The notes: generated from the letters alone by a model not told the origin. A stretch of 64,000 nt of DNA from Moraxellaceae bacterium (GCA_029267635.1 JAJUIK010000005.1:62001-126000), one strand, 5' to 3'. Positions 1 through 9,677 are shown, counted from the stretch's first letter. Translations and numbers: made by a program.

Positions 1-501
1 TTTGGTAGTGATGATGTACACGGCGTTGAGCTGGGTGGAGCGTTAAAAAATATCTATGCTGTGGCGATGGGGATTGGAACCGCCTATGAGATTGGTGAAA
101 ATACCAAAAGCATGATCATTACCCGTGCTTTGGCAGAAATGAGCCGTTTTGCGGTCAAACTGGGTGCGAATCCGCTTACTTTCCTAGGGTTATCGGGGGT
201 AGGTGATTTGTTTGCGACTTGTAATAGTCCCTTAAGTCGCAATTTTCAGGTCGGTTATGCTTTAGGTAAAGGCAAAACGCTGGAACAGGCAACACAAGAA
301 TTAGGACAAACCGCAGAAGGGATTAATACCATTGTGCAGGTGCGTAAACGGGCTGAAGAGCTCGGTGTGTATATGCCCATCACCAATGCACTATATGAGG
401 TGATTTTTGAACATGCACCACCACTCACGATAGCTTTATCCTTGATGAAAAATGGTCACCGTAGTGATGTGGAATTTGTTTTGCCGCATCAGCAGGTTTA
501 G
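1..501 (+). CDS. gpsA: NAD(P)+-dependent glycerol-3-phosphate dehydrogenase, C-terminal part
   Basis: The reading frame is open from base 1, so the gene begins upstream of the window. The visible part is the C-terminal helical domain of GpsA, which reduces dihydroxyacetone phosphate to sn-glycerol 3-phosphate for phospholipid synthesis in the cytoplasm. The first codons read [15 protein letters not shown], the family segment that carries the catalytic lysine. [19 protein letters not shown] follows, the typical substrate-binding stretch with its conserved arginine. The end ([12 protein letters not shown]) is also family-typical. No frameshift is seen in the 166 visible codons. The assignment is firm; only the N-terminal NAD-binding half is missing because of the window edge. 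Confidence 0.95.
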   Translation, partial: FGSDDVHGVELGGALKNIYAVAMGIGTAYEIGENTKSMIITRALAEMSRFAVKLGANPLTFLGLSGVGDLFATCNSPLSRNFQVGYALGKGKTLEQATQELGQTAEGINTIVQVRKRAEELGVYMPITNALYEVIFEHAPPLTIALSLMKNGHRSDVEFVLPHQQV

Positions 502-570
502 CCGAAAGTTATTATCATAATTGTAACAAAGCTCAAGTATGATGCCTGAGCGTAAAAGAGGATGGAAAAC

Positions 571-1035
571 ATGCAATTGACATTGGTGCGTCATGGCGAG
601 GCTGTACAGGAAGGTAAAGATAAGAAGGGCCTGGATGCAAAACGTCCTTTAACTCCACGCGGCCATCAACAGGCACAGCAAACTGCAGAATATCTGAATG
701 AACAGATCAAACCGGATGTGTTTGTGGTGAGTCCTTTGTTGCGTGCACAGGAAACCTTGGCGCATATCCAGCAATATTTTCCGGAAGTGCCGGTGCTGAT
801 CTGTGACAAGATCAAGCCGGATGATGATGCGAAAAAAGCCATTGAATGGTTGTCCCACGTGCCTTATGAGTCGATCGTTGTAGTGTGTCATATGAATATA
901 GTTGCTCATATGGCTGAGCTGTTGACGCATGATTCATATCATCCTTTTGCCTTGGCAGAAGCGCGCATTTATGAACAGAGTGTGATTGCCAATGGTTTAT
1001 CTACCCAACAATACGCATTTATTCCCAGCATATAA
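571..1035 (+). CDS. sixA: SixA-type phosphohistidine phosphatase
   Basis: A histidine phosphatase superfamily protein of about 154 residues. The catalytic RHGEA motif lies near the N-terminus (LTLVRHGEA), and the second active-site histidine is probably in VVVCHMN. Length and N-terminus match SixA, which removes phosphate from phosphohistidine on HPt or PTS proteins. An upstream in-frame ATG exists at 562, but GAGG at 558-561 touches it. The same GAGG is nine bases from the ATG at 571, and the protein from 571 begins MQLTLVRHG like known SixA, so I chose 571. It sits just after gpsA, a common neighbour in Acinetobacter-like genomes. The substrate in this organism is inferred from family only. 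Confidence 0.85.
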   Translation: MQLTLVRHGEAVQEGKDKKGLDAKRPLTPRGHQQAQQTAEYLNEQIKPDVFVVSPLLRAQETLAHIQQYFPEVPVLICDKIKPDDDAKKAIEWLSHVPYESIVVVCHMNIVAHMAELLTHDSYHPFALAEARIYEQSVIANGLSTQQYAFIPSI

Positions 1036-1062
1036 CAAAATAAAAATGGCAGATCATTAGTA

Positions 1063-2202
1063 ATGTTGTATTTATGGATGCCTGAAGCCAAAGGTCTTTG
1101 GCAATGGTCAATAGGAGGCAATTGGACACCGGCATCAAGCCTTGAACAGTTGATTCAGGATATTCAGCCGTATCAAGGTGAAGAAACTGTGGTGTTTTTT
1201 CCGAGTCGGCATATTCAGCTGTTGCAGCACTCTTTAACCAAAGCACAATACAAGCAGCTTGGCGCTGAAGGCATTAAGTATCTGCTGGAAGAATATGTAC
1301 TGTTGCCAATTGATCAGATGAAGGTGTTACATCACTTTCAATCCCCTGATCAGTTAACGGTTATGGGGATTGCGCAGTCGACCGTAGAGACATTGCAGCA
1401 TTCCTTGAGCTTGTTAGCGATTAAGCTTGCGGCCTTATTACCTGATTTTCTGGTGTTGCCAGAACCGCAGCCTGGTCAGGTGGTCATTGCCAATTTTCAA
1501 CAGCATTTACTGGTGAGAGAACAAATCTTCAAAGGTAATTCGCTGGATGATCTGGCCTTATTTTTGGAATTTCAGCCTGCTGAGATGCAATATCAAGTTG
1601 CCAACTTGAGTGAAGAGCAATTTGCAGCCTTGAGTAGCCGAACCACACAAACGCATTACCAGTCTTTTGAATATCAATTTCAACCGGTCCGCAAGCCGAA
1701 AAGCCATCCTTGGAATATTTTACCGCAAGCACAGAAAAACACAGCTATTTCCGGTTATTGGAAAGCTTGTGCGGCAGTTGTGTTTGCGGTATTAGTGGCG
1801 CAGTTTAGTTATGATCTGCTGCGCTGGGTGCAGCTCAAAAAGGTGGCAGATCAAACAGCGGCGCAATCCATCGAACAGTACAAGTCGTGGTTTGGGGCAC
1901 AAAGTCGGGTTACGGAACAAAATATTAAAAGCCAGTTTGAAAGTCATTTACGGATGAATCAAAGTGCAAACAGTAACGCCTTGCAATTGTTGAGCCGGGT
2001 AGGACCTGTGCTGATGCAGCAAAATATTGTTGCCGATCGCGTGGATTACGATGGTGTGGCGTTGAATCTTGAATTAAAAGCAAAATCAGCTGAAGCCCTG
2101 CAAGCTTTGGCTCAGCAATTTAATCAGCAGGGATTCAACGCGGAACTGGGCAATATTCAGCCGCAATCAACAGGCGTGCTTGGATTGGTAAAAGTACAAT
2201 AA
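1063..2202 (+). CDS. gspL: Type II secretion system inner-membrane protein GspL
   Basis: 379 residues, usual for GspL. The N-terminal two thirds form the actin-like cytoplasmic domain that recruits the GspE ATPase. One membrane segment lies at about residues 232-253 (YWKACAAVVFAVLVAQFSYDLL). A periplasmic ferredoxin-like domain follows at about 290-375 and would pair with GspM. The stop codon overlaps the start of the next gene (TAATG), so the two are translationally coupled. There is no strong Shine-Dalgarno sequence upstream of the ATG. The other gsp genes are not in this window, which fits a dispersed type II secretion system. Identification rests on domain layout plus the adjacent gspM. 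Confidence 0.85.
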   Translation: MLYLWMPEAKGLWQWSIGGNWTPASSLEQLIQDIQPYQGEETVVFFPSRHIQLLQHSLTKAQYKQLGAEGIKYLLEEYVLLPIDQMKVLHHFQSPDQLTVMGIAQSTVETLQHSLSLLAIKLAALLPDFLVLPEPQPGQVVIANFQQHLLVREQIFKGNSLDDLALFLEFQPAEMQYQVANLSEEQFAALSSRTTQTHYQSFEYQFQPVRKPKSHPWNILPQAQKNTAISGYWKACAAVVFAVLVAQFSYDLLRWVQLKKVADQTAAQSIEQYKSWFGAQSRVTEQNIKSQFESHLRMNQSANSNALQLLSRVGPVLMQQNIVADRVDYDGVALNLELKAKSAEALQALAQQFNQQGFNAELGNIQPQSTGVLGLVKVQ

Positions 2203-2681
2203 TGAATGTATTAGATAAATTTCAAAACTCACTGGATCAAACTGTAGAGCAGATTACTCAGTATTTGCAGCGTCTGTCACCGCGTGAGCGGATCATGGTG
2301 ATTTTTACCAGTATTTTTCTTGTGATTGTCATGATAGGTGGGGCTTTGTGGAAAATGCATGCACTGGCTGAACAGGAACAAAAACGGGTTAACCAGTTGA
2401 AAGATCTGCTGGTCTGGATGCAAAGTCATGCAGTGACCATGCAACCAGCTAGTGATTCGCAGTTGAGTCCGGCGGAAAAAATACAGCGAGTTGCACAGCA
2501 GCAATCTTTGAGTGTTTCTGTACAACAAAATAATGAGCAAATTCAACTGGTGGCGCAGCATCAGAATTATGCCATTTTGGCCAATTTTTTGATGCAATTG
2601 GCGCAAATGGGCTTAAGCATTGAAAAAATGGAATTTGTCACTCAGGAAAATCAGATTAAATTAACAGCGACAGTACAATAA
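2202..2681 (+). CDS. gspM: Type II secretion system protein GspM
   Basis: 159 residues with a short cytoplasmic N-terminus, one membrane segment at about residues 31-50 (IMVIFTSIFLVIVMIGGALW) and a periplasmic domain with a coiled start and a ferredoxin-like end. This is the GspM layout; GspM stabilises GspL in the inner-membrane platform of the secretion apparatus. The LSPRERIM motif just before the membrane segment is characteristic of the family. The start overlaps the gspL stop by one base. Sequence conservation in this family is low, so position next to gspL is an important part of the call. Confidence 0.83.
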   Translation: MNVLDKFQNSLDQTVEQITQYLQRLSPRERIMVIFTSIFLVIVMIGGALWKMHALAEQEQKRVNQLKDLLVWMQSHAVTMQPASDSQLSPAEKIQRVAQQQSLSVSVQQNNEQIQLVAQHQNYAILANFLMQLAQMGLSIEKMEFVTQENQIKLTATVQ

Positions 2682-2731
2682 GCGGCAAAAATAAAGCCGG
2701 GTCAAGCATGGTGTTTTTGGCCACCTATGCC

Positions 2732-2737
2732 TATAAT
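2732..2737 (+). promoter_or_regulatory. Probable -10 element for pyrD
   Basis: TATAAT lies 35 bases upstream of the pyrD start. A hexamer resembling -35 (TGGTGT, 2709-2714) is 17 bases further up but weak. It is the only good -10 match in the gspM-pyrD gap. Inferred, not proven. Confidence 0.4.
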
Positions 2738-2771
2738 ATGGCGACTTAAAAAGCAGTAGACTTTAATCGAT

Positions 2772-3776
2772 ATGTTATATTCACTGGCTCGTCCTTTGTT
2801 GTTTTCTTTCGCACCAGAGCGTGCTCATGATTTGACATTATCGTTACTAAAATCAGCCCATAAAATGGGTGTTGTACGCTCGCATGTGGCTGCAAAACCG
2901 GTCACTTGCATGGGTATTGAATTTCCGAATCCAGTCGGCTTGGCTGCAGGTTTGGATAAAAATGGTGCCTATATTGACGCATTGGCGGCGCTTGGTTTTG
3001 GTTTTATTGAAATCGGAACGATTACACCACGCCCGCAATCTGGTAATCCTCAGCCACGTTTATTCCGTATTCCGCAAGCCAAAGCTATTATTAACCGTAT
3101 GGGTTTTAATAATGCCGGTGTCGATCAGCTGATTGAAAATGTAAAAGCGGCAAAATTTAAAGGCATTTTAGGCATTAATATCGGTAAAAATGCCGATACG
3201 CCTGTTGAGAAAGCGGTAGACGATTATCTGATCTGTCTGGAAAAAGTTTATAACTACGCGTCCTATATTACGGTGAATATTTCTTCACCCAATACCAAAA
3301 ACTTGCGTAGTCTGCAAAGTGGCGATGCGTTGACCGAATTGTTGGAAACTTTAAAAAAGCGTCAGCTGGAACTGGCAGAGGAACATCAGCACTATGTGCC
3401 ACTTGTGCTTAAAGTTGCCCCGGATTTAAATCCTGAAGAAATCGAATTTATCGCAGCAAAACTGTTGCAATTTAAAATTGATGGTTTGATTGTAACCAAC
3501 ACGACTTTGTCGCGTGAAGGTGTAGAGAATCTACCATTTGGCGATGAGGCGGGTGGTTTATCAGGTGCCCCTGTTTTTGAGAAAAGTACTGAATGTTTAC
3601 GCCGTTTTGCTGAATTGTTGCAAAATAAAATTCCATTAATTGGTGTAGGTGGTATTGTGGCAGGAGAGCAGGCACTTGCAAAACAGCAGGCCGGTGCAAC
3701 GCTCGTGCAGGTGTATAGTGGTTTAATTTATACTGGACCAGACTTGGTGAAAGACTGCGTCGATGCCATGATCTAA
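2772..3776 (+). CDS. pyrD: Dihydroorotate dehydrogenase (quinone), class 2
   Basis: 334 residues, the length of membrane-associated class 2 PyrD, which oxidises dihydroorotate to orotate in pyrimidine synthesis and passes electrons to ubiquinone. The N-terminal amphipathic region ([19 protein letters not shown]) is the quinone-binding extension of class 2. FMN-site segments [10 protein letters not shown] (57-66) and IGVGGI near the C-terminus are present. The catalytic-loop motif [11 protein letters not shown] (169-179) holds the general-base serine at about residue 172. The gene ends two bases before cvpA. Very secure. Confidence 0.97.
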   Translation: MLYSLARPLLFSFAPERAHDLTLSLLKSAHKMGVVRSHVAAKPVTCMGIEFPNPVGLAAGLDKNGAYIDALAALGFGFIEIGTITPRPQSGNPQPRLFRIPQAKAIINRMGFNNAGVDQLIENVKAAKFKGILGINIGKNADTPVEKAVDDYLICLEKVYNYASYITVNISSPNTKNLRSLQSGDALTELLETLKKRQLELAEEHQHYVPLVLKVAPDLNPEEIEFIAAKLLQFKIDGLIVTNTTLSREGVENLPFGDEAGGLSGAPVFEKSTECLRRFAELLQNKIPLIGVGGIVAGEQALAKQQAGATLVQVYSGLIYTGPDLVKDCVDAMI

Positions 3777-3777
3777 T

Positions 3778-4350
3778 ATGAACACGCTTGATCTCATCAT
3801 CCTGATCATTTTGCTCATTGGGGGGCTAAACGGTTTGCGACAAGGATTGCTAAAAGCCTTTGCGAACTTGGTTGGATGGATTTTTGCGCTGATCGTGGGC
3901 GCAAAATATGCCAATCTGCTCGCCCCATCTATGCAGGCATTGAGTCAGGACCCGGTGATACAAAAAATTGCTGCCTTCGCTTTTATCGTGCTGTTTATTA
4001 TTGTGTGCACCTGGCTGGTCACTGCAATCTTAAATGGTGTGTTGAAATCACTGAAACTTGGCCCCATAAACCGTGTGGCAGGTGGTGCTTTTGGTACCTT
4101 GAAAGGCCTGCTGATTGTGCTGATTACCATGCAAGGACTGGGGCCTTGGGTGGAAAGCTCACCACACTGGAAACAGTCCAAATTTATTCAGAATCTAATG
4201 CCTTATGCGCCGATGGCCAGTGACGTGTCAAAAGACGTGGCGAGTGAGGCGTGGAAACAAATGAAGTCCGAAGAAGGTTCTCATCCGTCTTCCGTTGCTG
4301 ATCCTGTAAAATCTCGGTCAGAACATTCAACAAATAATCCTTTTAATTAA
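3778..4350 (+). CDS. cvpA: CvpA family membrane protein
   Basis: 190 residues with about four hydrophobic segments in the first 130 positions, then a charged hydrophilic tail. The N-terminal LDLIILIILLIGGLNGLRQG is typical of CvpA. The family is named for a requirement in colicin V production in E. coli and has roles in envelope stress tolerance; its molecular activity is not known. It begins one base after the pyrD stop and ends 25 bases before purF. The cvpA-purF pairing is conserved in gammaproteobacteria and supports the call. Confidence 0.9.
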   Translation: MNTLDLIILIILLIGGLNGLRQGLLKAFANLVGWIFALIVGAKYANLLAPSMQALSQDPVIQKIAAFAFIVLFIIVCTWLVTAILNGVLKSLKLGPINRVAGGAFGTLKGLLIVLITMQGLGPWVESSPHWKQSKFIQNLMPYAPMASDVSKDVASEAWKQMKSEEGSHPSSVADPVKSRSEHSTNNPFN

Positions 4351-4375
4351 TCCCTAGCTGGTCTGCGAGGTTGCT

Positions 4376-5914
4376 ATGTGTGGAGTAGTTGGTATAGCTG
4401 GTAAATCACCTGTTAACCAAATGTTGTTTGATGCATTAACGATGGTACAGCACCGGGGTCAAGATGCAGCAGGGATTGTGACTTGCCATGAAGGCCGTTT
4501 ATTCCTGCGTAAAGACAATGGCATGGTGCGTGACGTATTTCACACCCGTCATATGCGTGCCTTGCTAGGGAATTACGGGATTGGCCATGTGCGTTATCCA
4601 ACGGCAGGTTCATCAAGCAGTGCTGAAGCACAGCCATTTTATGTGAACTCGCCTTATGGGATTACCTTGGCACACAATGGTAACCTGACCAATGCTGAAG
4701 AAATTCATGATGATCTATTCAAGACTGATCTGCGACACATGAATACCGATTCAGACTCGGAAGTCTTGTTGAACGTTTTTGCGCATGAATTGCAAAAATG
4801 CGGCAAATTCTCTCCAACGGCTGAGGATATCTTTCATACCGTAAGTCGCGTACATGAGCGTTGTAAAGGGGCTTATGGTGTGGTGGCGATGATCACAGGT
4901 CATGGTTTGGTTGGCTTCCGTGATCCAAACGGCATTCGTCCGCTGATTTATGGTTCACGCGAAACTGAACAGGGCATGGAATATATCATTGCTTCAGAAT
5001 CTGTCGCGATTACCGCCCTTGGGTTCAAGATTGAGCGTGATATTGCACCGGGTGAAGCCATTTTCATCAATGCAGAAGGTGAGTTGTTTACCCAGCAGTG
5101 TGCAAAAAATCCGCAATACCGTCCATGTATTTTTGAATACGTTTACTTTGCCCGTCCAGATGCCACGATTGATGGCATTTCGGTTTACAAAGCGCGTTTG
5201 CGTATGGGTGAAACTCTGGCCAATAAAATCCTGCGTGAATGGGGGGAAGACCACGAGATTGATGTGGTGATTCCAATTCCCGATACCAGTCGTACTGCAG
5301 CTTTAGAACTCGGCAATAAATTGGGTGTAACCTTCCGTGAAGGGTTTATGAAAAACCGTTATATCGGTCGTACCTTTATCATGCCAGGTCAGCAACAGCG
5401 TAAAAAATCAGTCCGTCAAAAGCTGAATCCGGTTGAACTTGAGTTTAAAGATAAAAATGTCTTGCTTGTGGATGACTCGATTGTTCGTGGTACCACCTGT
5501 AATGAAATTATTCAGATGGCACGTGATGCTGGTGCGAAAAAAGTCTTCTTTGCTTCTGCTGCGCCGATGGTGAAATATCCAAACGTCTACGGCATTGATA
5601 TGCCAGCCAAGTCTGAACTGATCGCGGCGCACCGTTCTGTAGAAGAAATTCGTCAGGAAATCGGCGCAGACCGCCTGATCTTCCAGGATTTGGAAGACCT
5701 TAAAGATGCCGTACGCACCAAAAAAGTACCCGATCTCACCGAGTTTGATTGCTCGGTATTTGATGGTATTTATGTCACGGGCGGCATTGATGACGAATAT
5801 CTGGATAATCTGCAAAAAAAACGCAATGATTCGGCCAAGAAGAAAAAAGACGGCTATATCGATGTCAATATCGATGCTGCTTCAGTCGACTTGTCTGGTG
5901 TGAATCAAGAGTAA
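4376..5914 (+). CDS. purF: Amidophosphoribosyltransferase (first step of purine synthesis)
   Basis: 512 residues. The protein starts MCGVVGIAG, so removal of Met exposes Cys2, the catalytic nucleophile of the class II glutaminase domain. Other glutaminase motifs are RYPTAGSS and LAHNGNL. The phosphoribosyltransferase domain carries the PRPP loop [12 protein letters not shown] at about residues 364-375. The enzyme makes 5-phosphoribosylamine from PRPP and glutamine. No [4Fe-4S] leader is apparent, so this is the E. coli-like type. It follows cvpA and is closed by a strong terminator. Confidence 0.98.
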   Translation: MCGVVGIAGKSPVNQMLFDALTMVQHRGQDAAGIVTCHEGRLFLRKDNGMVRDVFHTRHMRALLGNYGIGHVRYPTAGSSSSAEAQPFYVNSPYGITLAHNGNLTNAEEIHDDLFKTDLRHMNTDSDSEVLLNVFAHELQKCGKFSPTAEDIFHTVSRVHERCKGAYGVVAMITGHGLVGFRDPNGIRPLIYGSRETEQGMEYIIASESVAITALGFKIERDIAPGEAIFINAEGELFTQQCAKNPQYRPCIFEYVYFARPDATIDGISVYKARLRMGETLANKILREWGEDHEIDVVIPIPDTSRTAALELGNKLGVTFREGFMKNRYIGRTFIMPGQQQRKKSVRQKLNPVELEFKDKNVLLVDDSIVRGTTCNEIIQMARDAGAKKVFFASAAPMVKYPNVYGIDMPAKSELIAAHRSVEEIRQEIGADRLIFQDLEDLKDAVRTKKVPDLTEFDCSVFDGIYVTGGIDDEYLDNLQKKRNDSAKKKKDGYIDVNIDAASVDLSGVNQE

Positions 5915-5925
5915 AAAATCAGAAT

Positions 5926-5952
5926 AAAAAAGCGGGTTTTTCCCGCTTTTTT
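5926..5952 (+). terminator. Rho-independent terminator after purF
   Basis: An A-rich/GCGGG arm pairs with CCCGC and a T run, with a five-base loop. It lies 12 bases after the purF stop and ends the pyrD-cvpA-purF direction. Confidence 0.9.
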
Positions 5953-5991
5953 ACTTTATGCTGTGGCTCAATGTAATCAGGAATTTTTACA

Positions 5992-7887
5992 TTGAAAGAT
6001 GTAAGTCGCTATTTTATAAAAAACAAAAGTATGATGTGGTCGGCCAGCATGTGTGTGCTTGCGGTCGCGCTCACCATTTTTATCCTGAATTCCTCTTTGG
6101 GATTGATTGTGCATTATCTTGCACCTGATCAGCCGGTTTTCTGGCACCAGCTCAGCCCTTATTTTGTCATTGTCATGTTGTTGATCATGTCCGGGTCGAT
6201 TTTACATGAATTTTATGTGTTTCGCGATGGCGGGCATTCCTTAGCCAAACAGCTCAAAGCACGTCATTTAAACCTGTCGGAAAGTACCCCGGAAGAAAGT
6301 GCGGCCCTGAAACTGACAGAGCAGCTGGCGCAAACTTTTGCCATTGAAACACCGAGTGTATATGTACTGTCCGAGGAAGTTGGGGTAAATGCCTTAACTG
6401 CAGGTTTTTATCCTGAAGACATTGTGATTATTCTGACTTGGGGGGCGTTACAGAATCTGGATGAATTGGAACTCTATGGCTTGCTCAGTCATGAGTTTAA
6501 CCAGATTTTGTCGGGTGAAACGGCGGCTAATACCCGACTGAAGATTTTATATAGCAGTTTAACCACGTTTAGTCGCTGGGGCAGCAAAATTGCTAAACGC
6601 GGCTTTGATCGTTATGGCGTTTCACCTCGGCGTCATAAATTTGAAAGCACGTTGGTGGCAATGGGGGGCATCATTTGGCTGGTGGGTAGTCTGGGTATTC
6701 TAATTTCTCGTTTGATTAAATATCTCACCTTGGGAGGACGTACCTTTCGCAATGATCAAGAAACCAAACTGTTAATGCGGAATGAACTCAATATCCAGAC
6801 CCTGATGCGGATTTATGTGCATCATGCCGGTTCACAGATTCACAGTGAATATTCTGAATCCATTGCCCATATGTGTTTTGCCAACTCCTTAAGCCCACAA
6901 AGCTGGCTGAATATTCATCCTGGGATTCATGAACGAATTTATGAATTGAATCCACATCTGTTGCAAGATTTACGGCTGGAAAACCTCAAACAATTACACA
7001 ACCGCTCATTGTTTAGCGTATTGCAATCACTGGAAGAAACCGATCAGGAAATTTATCATCCCTGGACATCCCCCCAACCTTTACCCTTATTACGCTTGTC
7101 ACCGATCAGTTTTGCCATTAAAGATGCGATCAAGCCGTTAAAGCCTCAAATTCGTCAGAGTATGCCACGCCCGGAACTGATCCAGCGGGCCTTACAGACT
7201 GCCACTGGTTCAAGAGAGGTGATGGTAGCTATTCTAATGATTCGCCAGTACCGGGAATTTATTCCACCGGATGCTGAAGTAAGTCGAGCCATTGTGGAGG
7301 CTTTATTGCATCTGGATGGTCGGGTACATATCCAGATTTTCCATGATGCCTGTCAAAATATTGGCAAAATGCCAACGACGATTGCTCGACAGTTTTTGAC
7401 TAAGCTGGCGCGTATTATTCAGGAAGATGGTGAAATTGGTCTGCTGGATGCACTGCTGCTGGAGCGAGTTAAGCATGAACTGCAGTTAATGCCTTTACAT
7501 ACGCCAACGGCTTTGCACGACGTCAAACCGCAGATTGTACGTTTGGTTGATGCCTTATTGCATGTGCAGCAATTCAATCATGGTGCAAATCAGCTGGAGG
7601 CACGTTATGAAATTTTGCAACATGTGCTGAGTGTAGAAGAGTTAAGCATGTATGAGGATATTTCGGATGAACCGATTGATCTGGCAGAAATTCTCAATGA
7701 TATTGCAGGCTTGTTATTGCGTGACCGCCTGATTGTTTTAGGCATCGCAGAACTGTGTTTATGGCAAGACCGTATTATTACCCAGGATGAGCTGGATGTG
7801 CTGGAATTGCTATATTGGCGTCTGGGTTTTGAAACGGCAGAAATGATTGAACAGATGCAGAAAAGAAATAGTATTGTGATTGTCTAA
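5992..7887 (+). CDS. M48-family-like membrane protein with degenerate zinc site
   Basis: 631 residues. Hydrophobic segments lie at about 17-42, 55-72 and 220-243, as in HtpX-like integral membrane proteases. A long soluble C-terminal region follows. At the place of the HExxH motif it reads HEFNQ (167-171), so the second zinc-binding histidine is replaced by glutamine. The downstream ExxAD motif that gives the third ligand is not recognisable; the aligned stretch is RNDQETKLL (253-261). I infer a protein that has lost metalloprotease activity but kept the fold. The start is TTG at 5992, with CAGGA at 5978-5982; the next in-frame ATGs fall inside the first membrane region. A second, intact M48 gene lies 2 kb downstream. 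Function unknown. Confidence 0.7.
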   Translation: MKDVSRYFIKNKSMMWSASMCVLAVALTIFILNSSLGLIVHYLAPDQPVFWHQLSPYFVIVMLLIMSGSILHEFYVFRDGGHSLAKQLKARHLNLSESTPEESAALKLTEQLAQTFAIETPSVYVLSEEVGVNALTAGFYPEDIVIILTWGALQNLDELELYGLLSHEFNQILSGETAANTRLKILYSSLTTFSRWGSKIAKRGFDRYGVSPRRHKFESTLVAMGGIIWLVGSLGILISRLIKYLTLGGRTFRNDQETKLLMRNELNIQTLMRIYVHHAGSQIHSEYSESIAHMCFANSLSPQSWLNIHPGIHERIYELNPHLLQDLRLENLKQLHNRSLFSVLQSLEETDQEIYHPWTSPQPLPLLRLSPISFAIKDAIKPLKPQIRQSMPRPELIQRALQTATGSREVMVAILMIRQYREFIPPDAEVSRAIVEALLHLDGRVHIQIFHDACQNIGKMPTTIARQFLTKLARIIQEDGEIGLLDALLLERVKHELQLMPLHTPTALHDVKPQIVRLVDALLHVQQFNHGANQLEARYEILQHVLSVEELSMYEDISDEPIDLAEILNDIAGLLLRDRLIVLGIAELCLWQDRIITQDELDVLELLYWRLGFETAEMIEQMQKRNSIVIV

Positions 7888-7950
7888 GCAGAGATCACAT
7901 GCCTAGGGTAATGACAGAAAGCTCGGCAAAGCAGATGAAACCGGGTTAAA

Positions 7951-8631
7951 ATGCTGCGAACTGAAACGGTAATGAATGACATGATGATCGGGCATCAGCG
8001 CAATGTACTTGCAGCCTTGGGAATAGATATTTGGGTTCCTAAAGATACCCCGCATCAAGAAAAAAGTTTGCCATCGATCTGGCGTGACCAGACGGCTGAC
8101 ATTGTATCGCCAAGTGTTGAGCTGGCTCCGGTGCAGATCAAGAAACCAGAGTCAGCGCCGCAAATCATTATACGTGAGGTTCCTCAACCGCCTGTAGTCA
8201 TTGAAGCTGCTGCTGAGCCTGTACCATCAGTACCGGTAGAAACACGGGTGTCCGAACAGGTCGAGGCTTTTGCCTTGCAGGCTTTTAGTTTGCCACATTG
8301 CGTGGTGATCACTGAAACTACCGCATTAACCGAACAGCAGCAACGCTTATGGTTCAATATGCAAACTGCAATTCCGAGCCAATTACATACATTGAAATGG
8401 CCATTTCCCTTGCTGAGTTTTCAGGATGGTCGGGGTGTGAGCAGTTATGTGCAAGGTTTTGTCGATGTTCTCGGTATGGATAAGACCTTGATCTGTTTGG
8501 GGAATCTCCCCTATATTCAACAGGCGAAAATGATGCGCTTGGCGAGTTTGCAGGAGATGCTAGATAAGCCTCTGCTGAAAAAACAGTTATGGCAATTGAT
8601 GCAAAATAATGATGAAAAAATGGAAGACTAA
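7951..8631 (+). CDS. Candidate DNA polymerase III psi subunit (HolD-like), otherwise hypothetical
   Basis: 226 residues with no strong match I can name with certainty. The N-terminus (HQRNVLAALGIDIWVPK) resembles the start of psi subunits, which have a short helix followed by LGIxxW and bind chi. A proline-rich linker lies at about 45-100. The C-terminal half looks like the psi alpha/beta core: VVITETTAL, a central ICLGNLP strand, and a final helix KPLLKKQLWQLM. That helix resembles the E. coli HolD end with its LW pair. Psi links chi and the clamp loader, so the role would be in the replisome. ATGs at 7972 and 7981 are alternative starts. It overlaps the next gene by one base. Moderate confidence only. 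Confidence 0.5.
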   Translation: MLRTETVMNDMMIGHQRNVLAALGIDIWVPKDTPHQEKSLPSIWRDQTADIVSPSVELAPVQIKKPESAPQIIIREVPQPPVVIEAAAEPVPSVPVETRVSEQVEAFALQAFSLPHCVVITETTALTEQQQRLWFNMQTAIPSQLHTLKWPFPLLSFQDGRGVSSYVQGFVDVLGMDKTLICLGNLPYIQQAKMMRLASLQEMLDKPLLKKQLWQLMQNNDEKMED

Positions 8632-9599
8632 TGCGTAAAAAAGTGGTGGTGTTTAGCCAGATTGATCAGGAAATTTTGGCACGTTTACAGCAATCTTATG
8701 AAGTGGTCGTGATTGATCCTAAGCAGGGTGATGTCAATGAACAATTACGTGCCCAGGTGGTGGATGCGGATGGTTTAATTGGAGCGGGGCGTCTACTTAA
8801 TGAACGTAATCTGGCACCGGCACAGCAGCTTAAAGTCATTTCCAGTGTGAGCGTTGGCTATGATAATTATGATCTGAGCTATCTCAACCAACGTAAAATC
8901 TGGTTAAGCAACACACCGCATGTACTGACGGAAACTACAGCAGATCTGGCTTTTGCATTAATGTTAGGGGCAGCGCGTCAAGTCGCTTTCCTGGATGCCT
9001 GGACCAAACAGGGGCAATGGAAAAGAACGGCAGGACCAGCGCAGTTTGGTCGGGATGTGTTTGGTAAAACCTTGGGCATTATTGGGCTGGGGCATATTGG
9101 CGCCGCAATTGCACGTCGTGGTTTTTATGGTTTTAACATGAATATCTTGTACCATAATCGTCGTGAAAAAATTGAAGCTGCTCAACCTTTCAATGCACAA
9201 TATTGTTCTTTACCGGAATTGTTACGGCGTTCTGATTTTGTAGTGGTGGCCGTCGACCTGAATGCAGATTCTCAAGCATTAATAGGTGCAGCTGAATTCG
9301 AGCATATGCAATCCCATGCCATTTTTGTCAATATTGCACGCGGTTCGGTCGTGGATGAATCCGCTTTGATCCATGCTCTGCAAGAGCAGAAAATTTTTGC
9401 GGCAGGTCTGGATGTATATGCCAAAGAGCCTTTGCAGGAATCAGCACTCTTTAACTTACCCAATGTGGTGACTTTGCCGCATATCGGTTCAGCAACGGCA
9501 GAGACCCGTAAGAAAATGTCGGAATTGGCCTACCGTAATCTGGTCGATGCGCTAGAAGGCGGTATGCCGCGCTATGTCGTGAATCCGGAATTTCATTAA
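8631..9599 (+). CDS. D-isomer-specific 2-hydroxyacid dehydrogenase (GhrB-like)
   Basis: 322 residues. The NAD(P)-binding motif GLGHIGAAIARR lies at about 147-158. The catalytic Arg is in NIARGSVVDE, the Glu in VYAKEPL and the His in LPHIGSAT, a complete catalytic set. Overall it is closest to glyoxylate/hydroxypyruvate reductase B and 2-ketogluconate reductase. These reduce glyoxylate, hydroxypyruvate or 2-ketoacids using NADPH. The exact substrate cannot be set from sequence. The start overlaps the preceding stop (TAATG), implying coupling with the upstream HolD-like gene. Confidence 0.85.
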   Translation: MRKKVVVFSQIDQEILARLQQSYEVVVIDPKQGDVNEQLRAQVVDADGLIGAGRLLNERNLAPAQQLKVISSVSVGYDNYDLSYLNQRKIWLSNTPHVLTETTADLAFALMLGAARQVAFLDAWTKQGQWKRTAGPAQFGRDVFGKTLGIIGLGHIGAAIARRGFYGFNMNILYHNRREKIEAAQPFNAQYCSLPELLRRSDFVVVAVDLNADSQALIGAAEFEHMQSHAIFVNIARGSVVDESALIHALQEQKIFAAGLDVYAKEPLQESALFNLPNVVTLPHIGSATAETRKKMSELAYRNLVDALEGGMPRYVVNPEFH

Positions 9600-9677
9600 A
9601 ATTTCATAACACTTCATTGCAAATATCGTCAATTTTCAATGTTATAGTCTGGCTGTACAGGGTAAAAAGTGTAGGGT

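Noticed and set aside
5408-5815. 135-codon open frame antisense to purF
   Set aside because: It lies wholly within purF. No start signal; codon use is that of a reversed coding strand.
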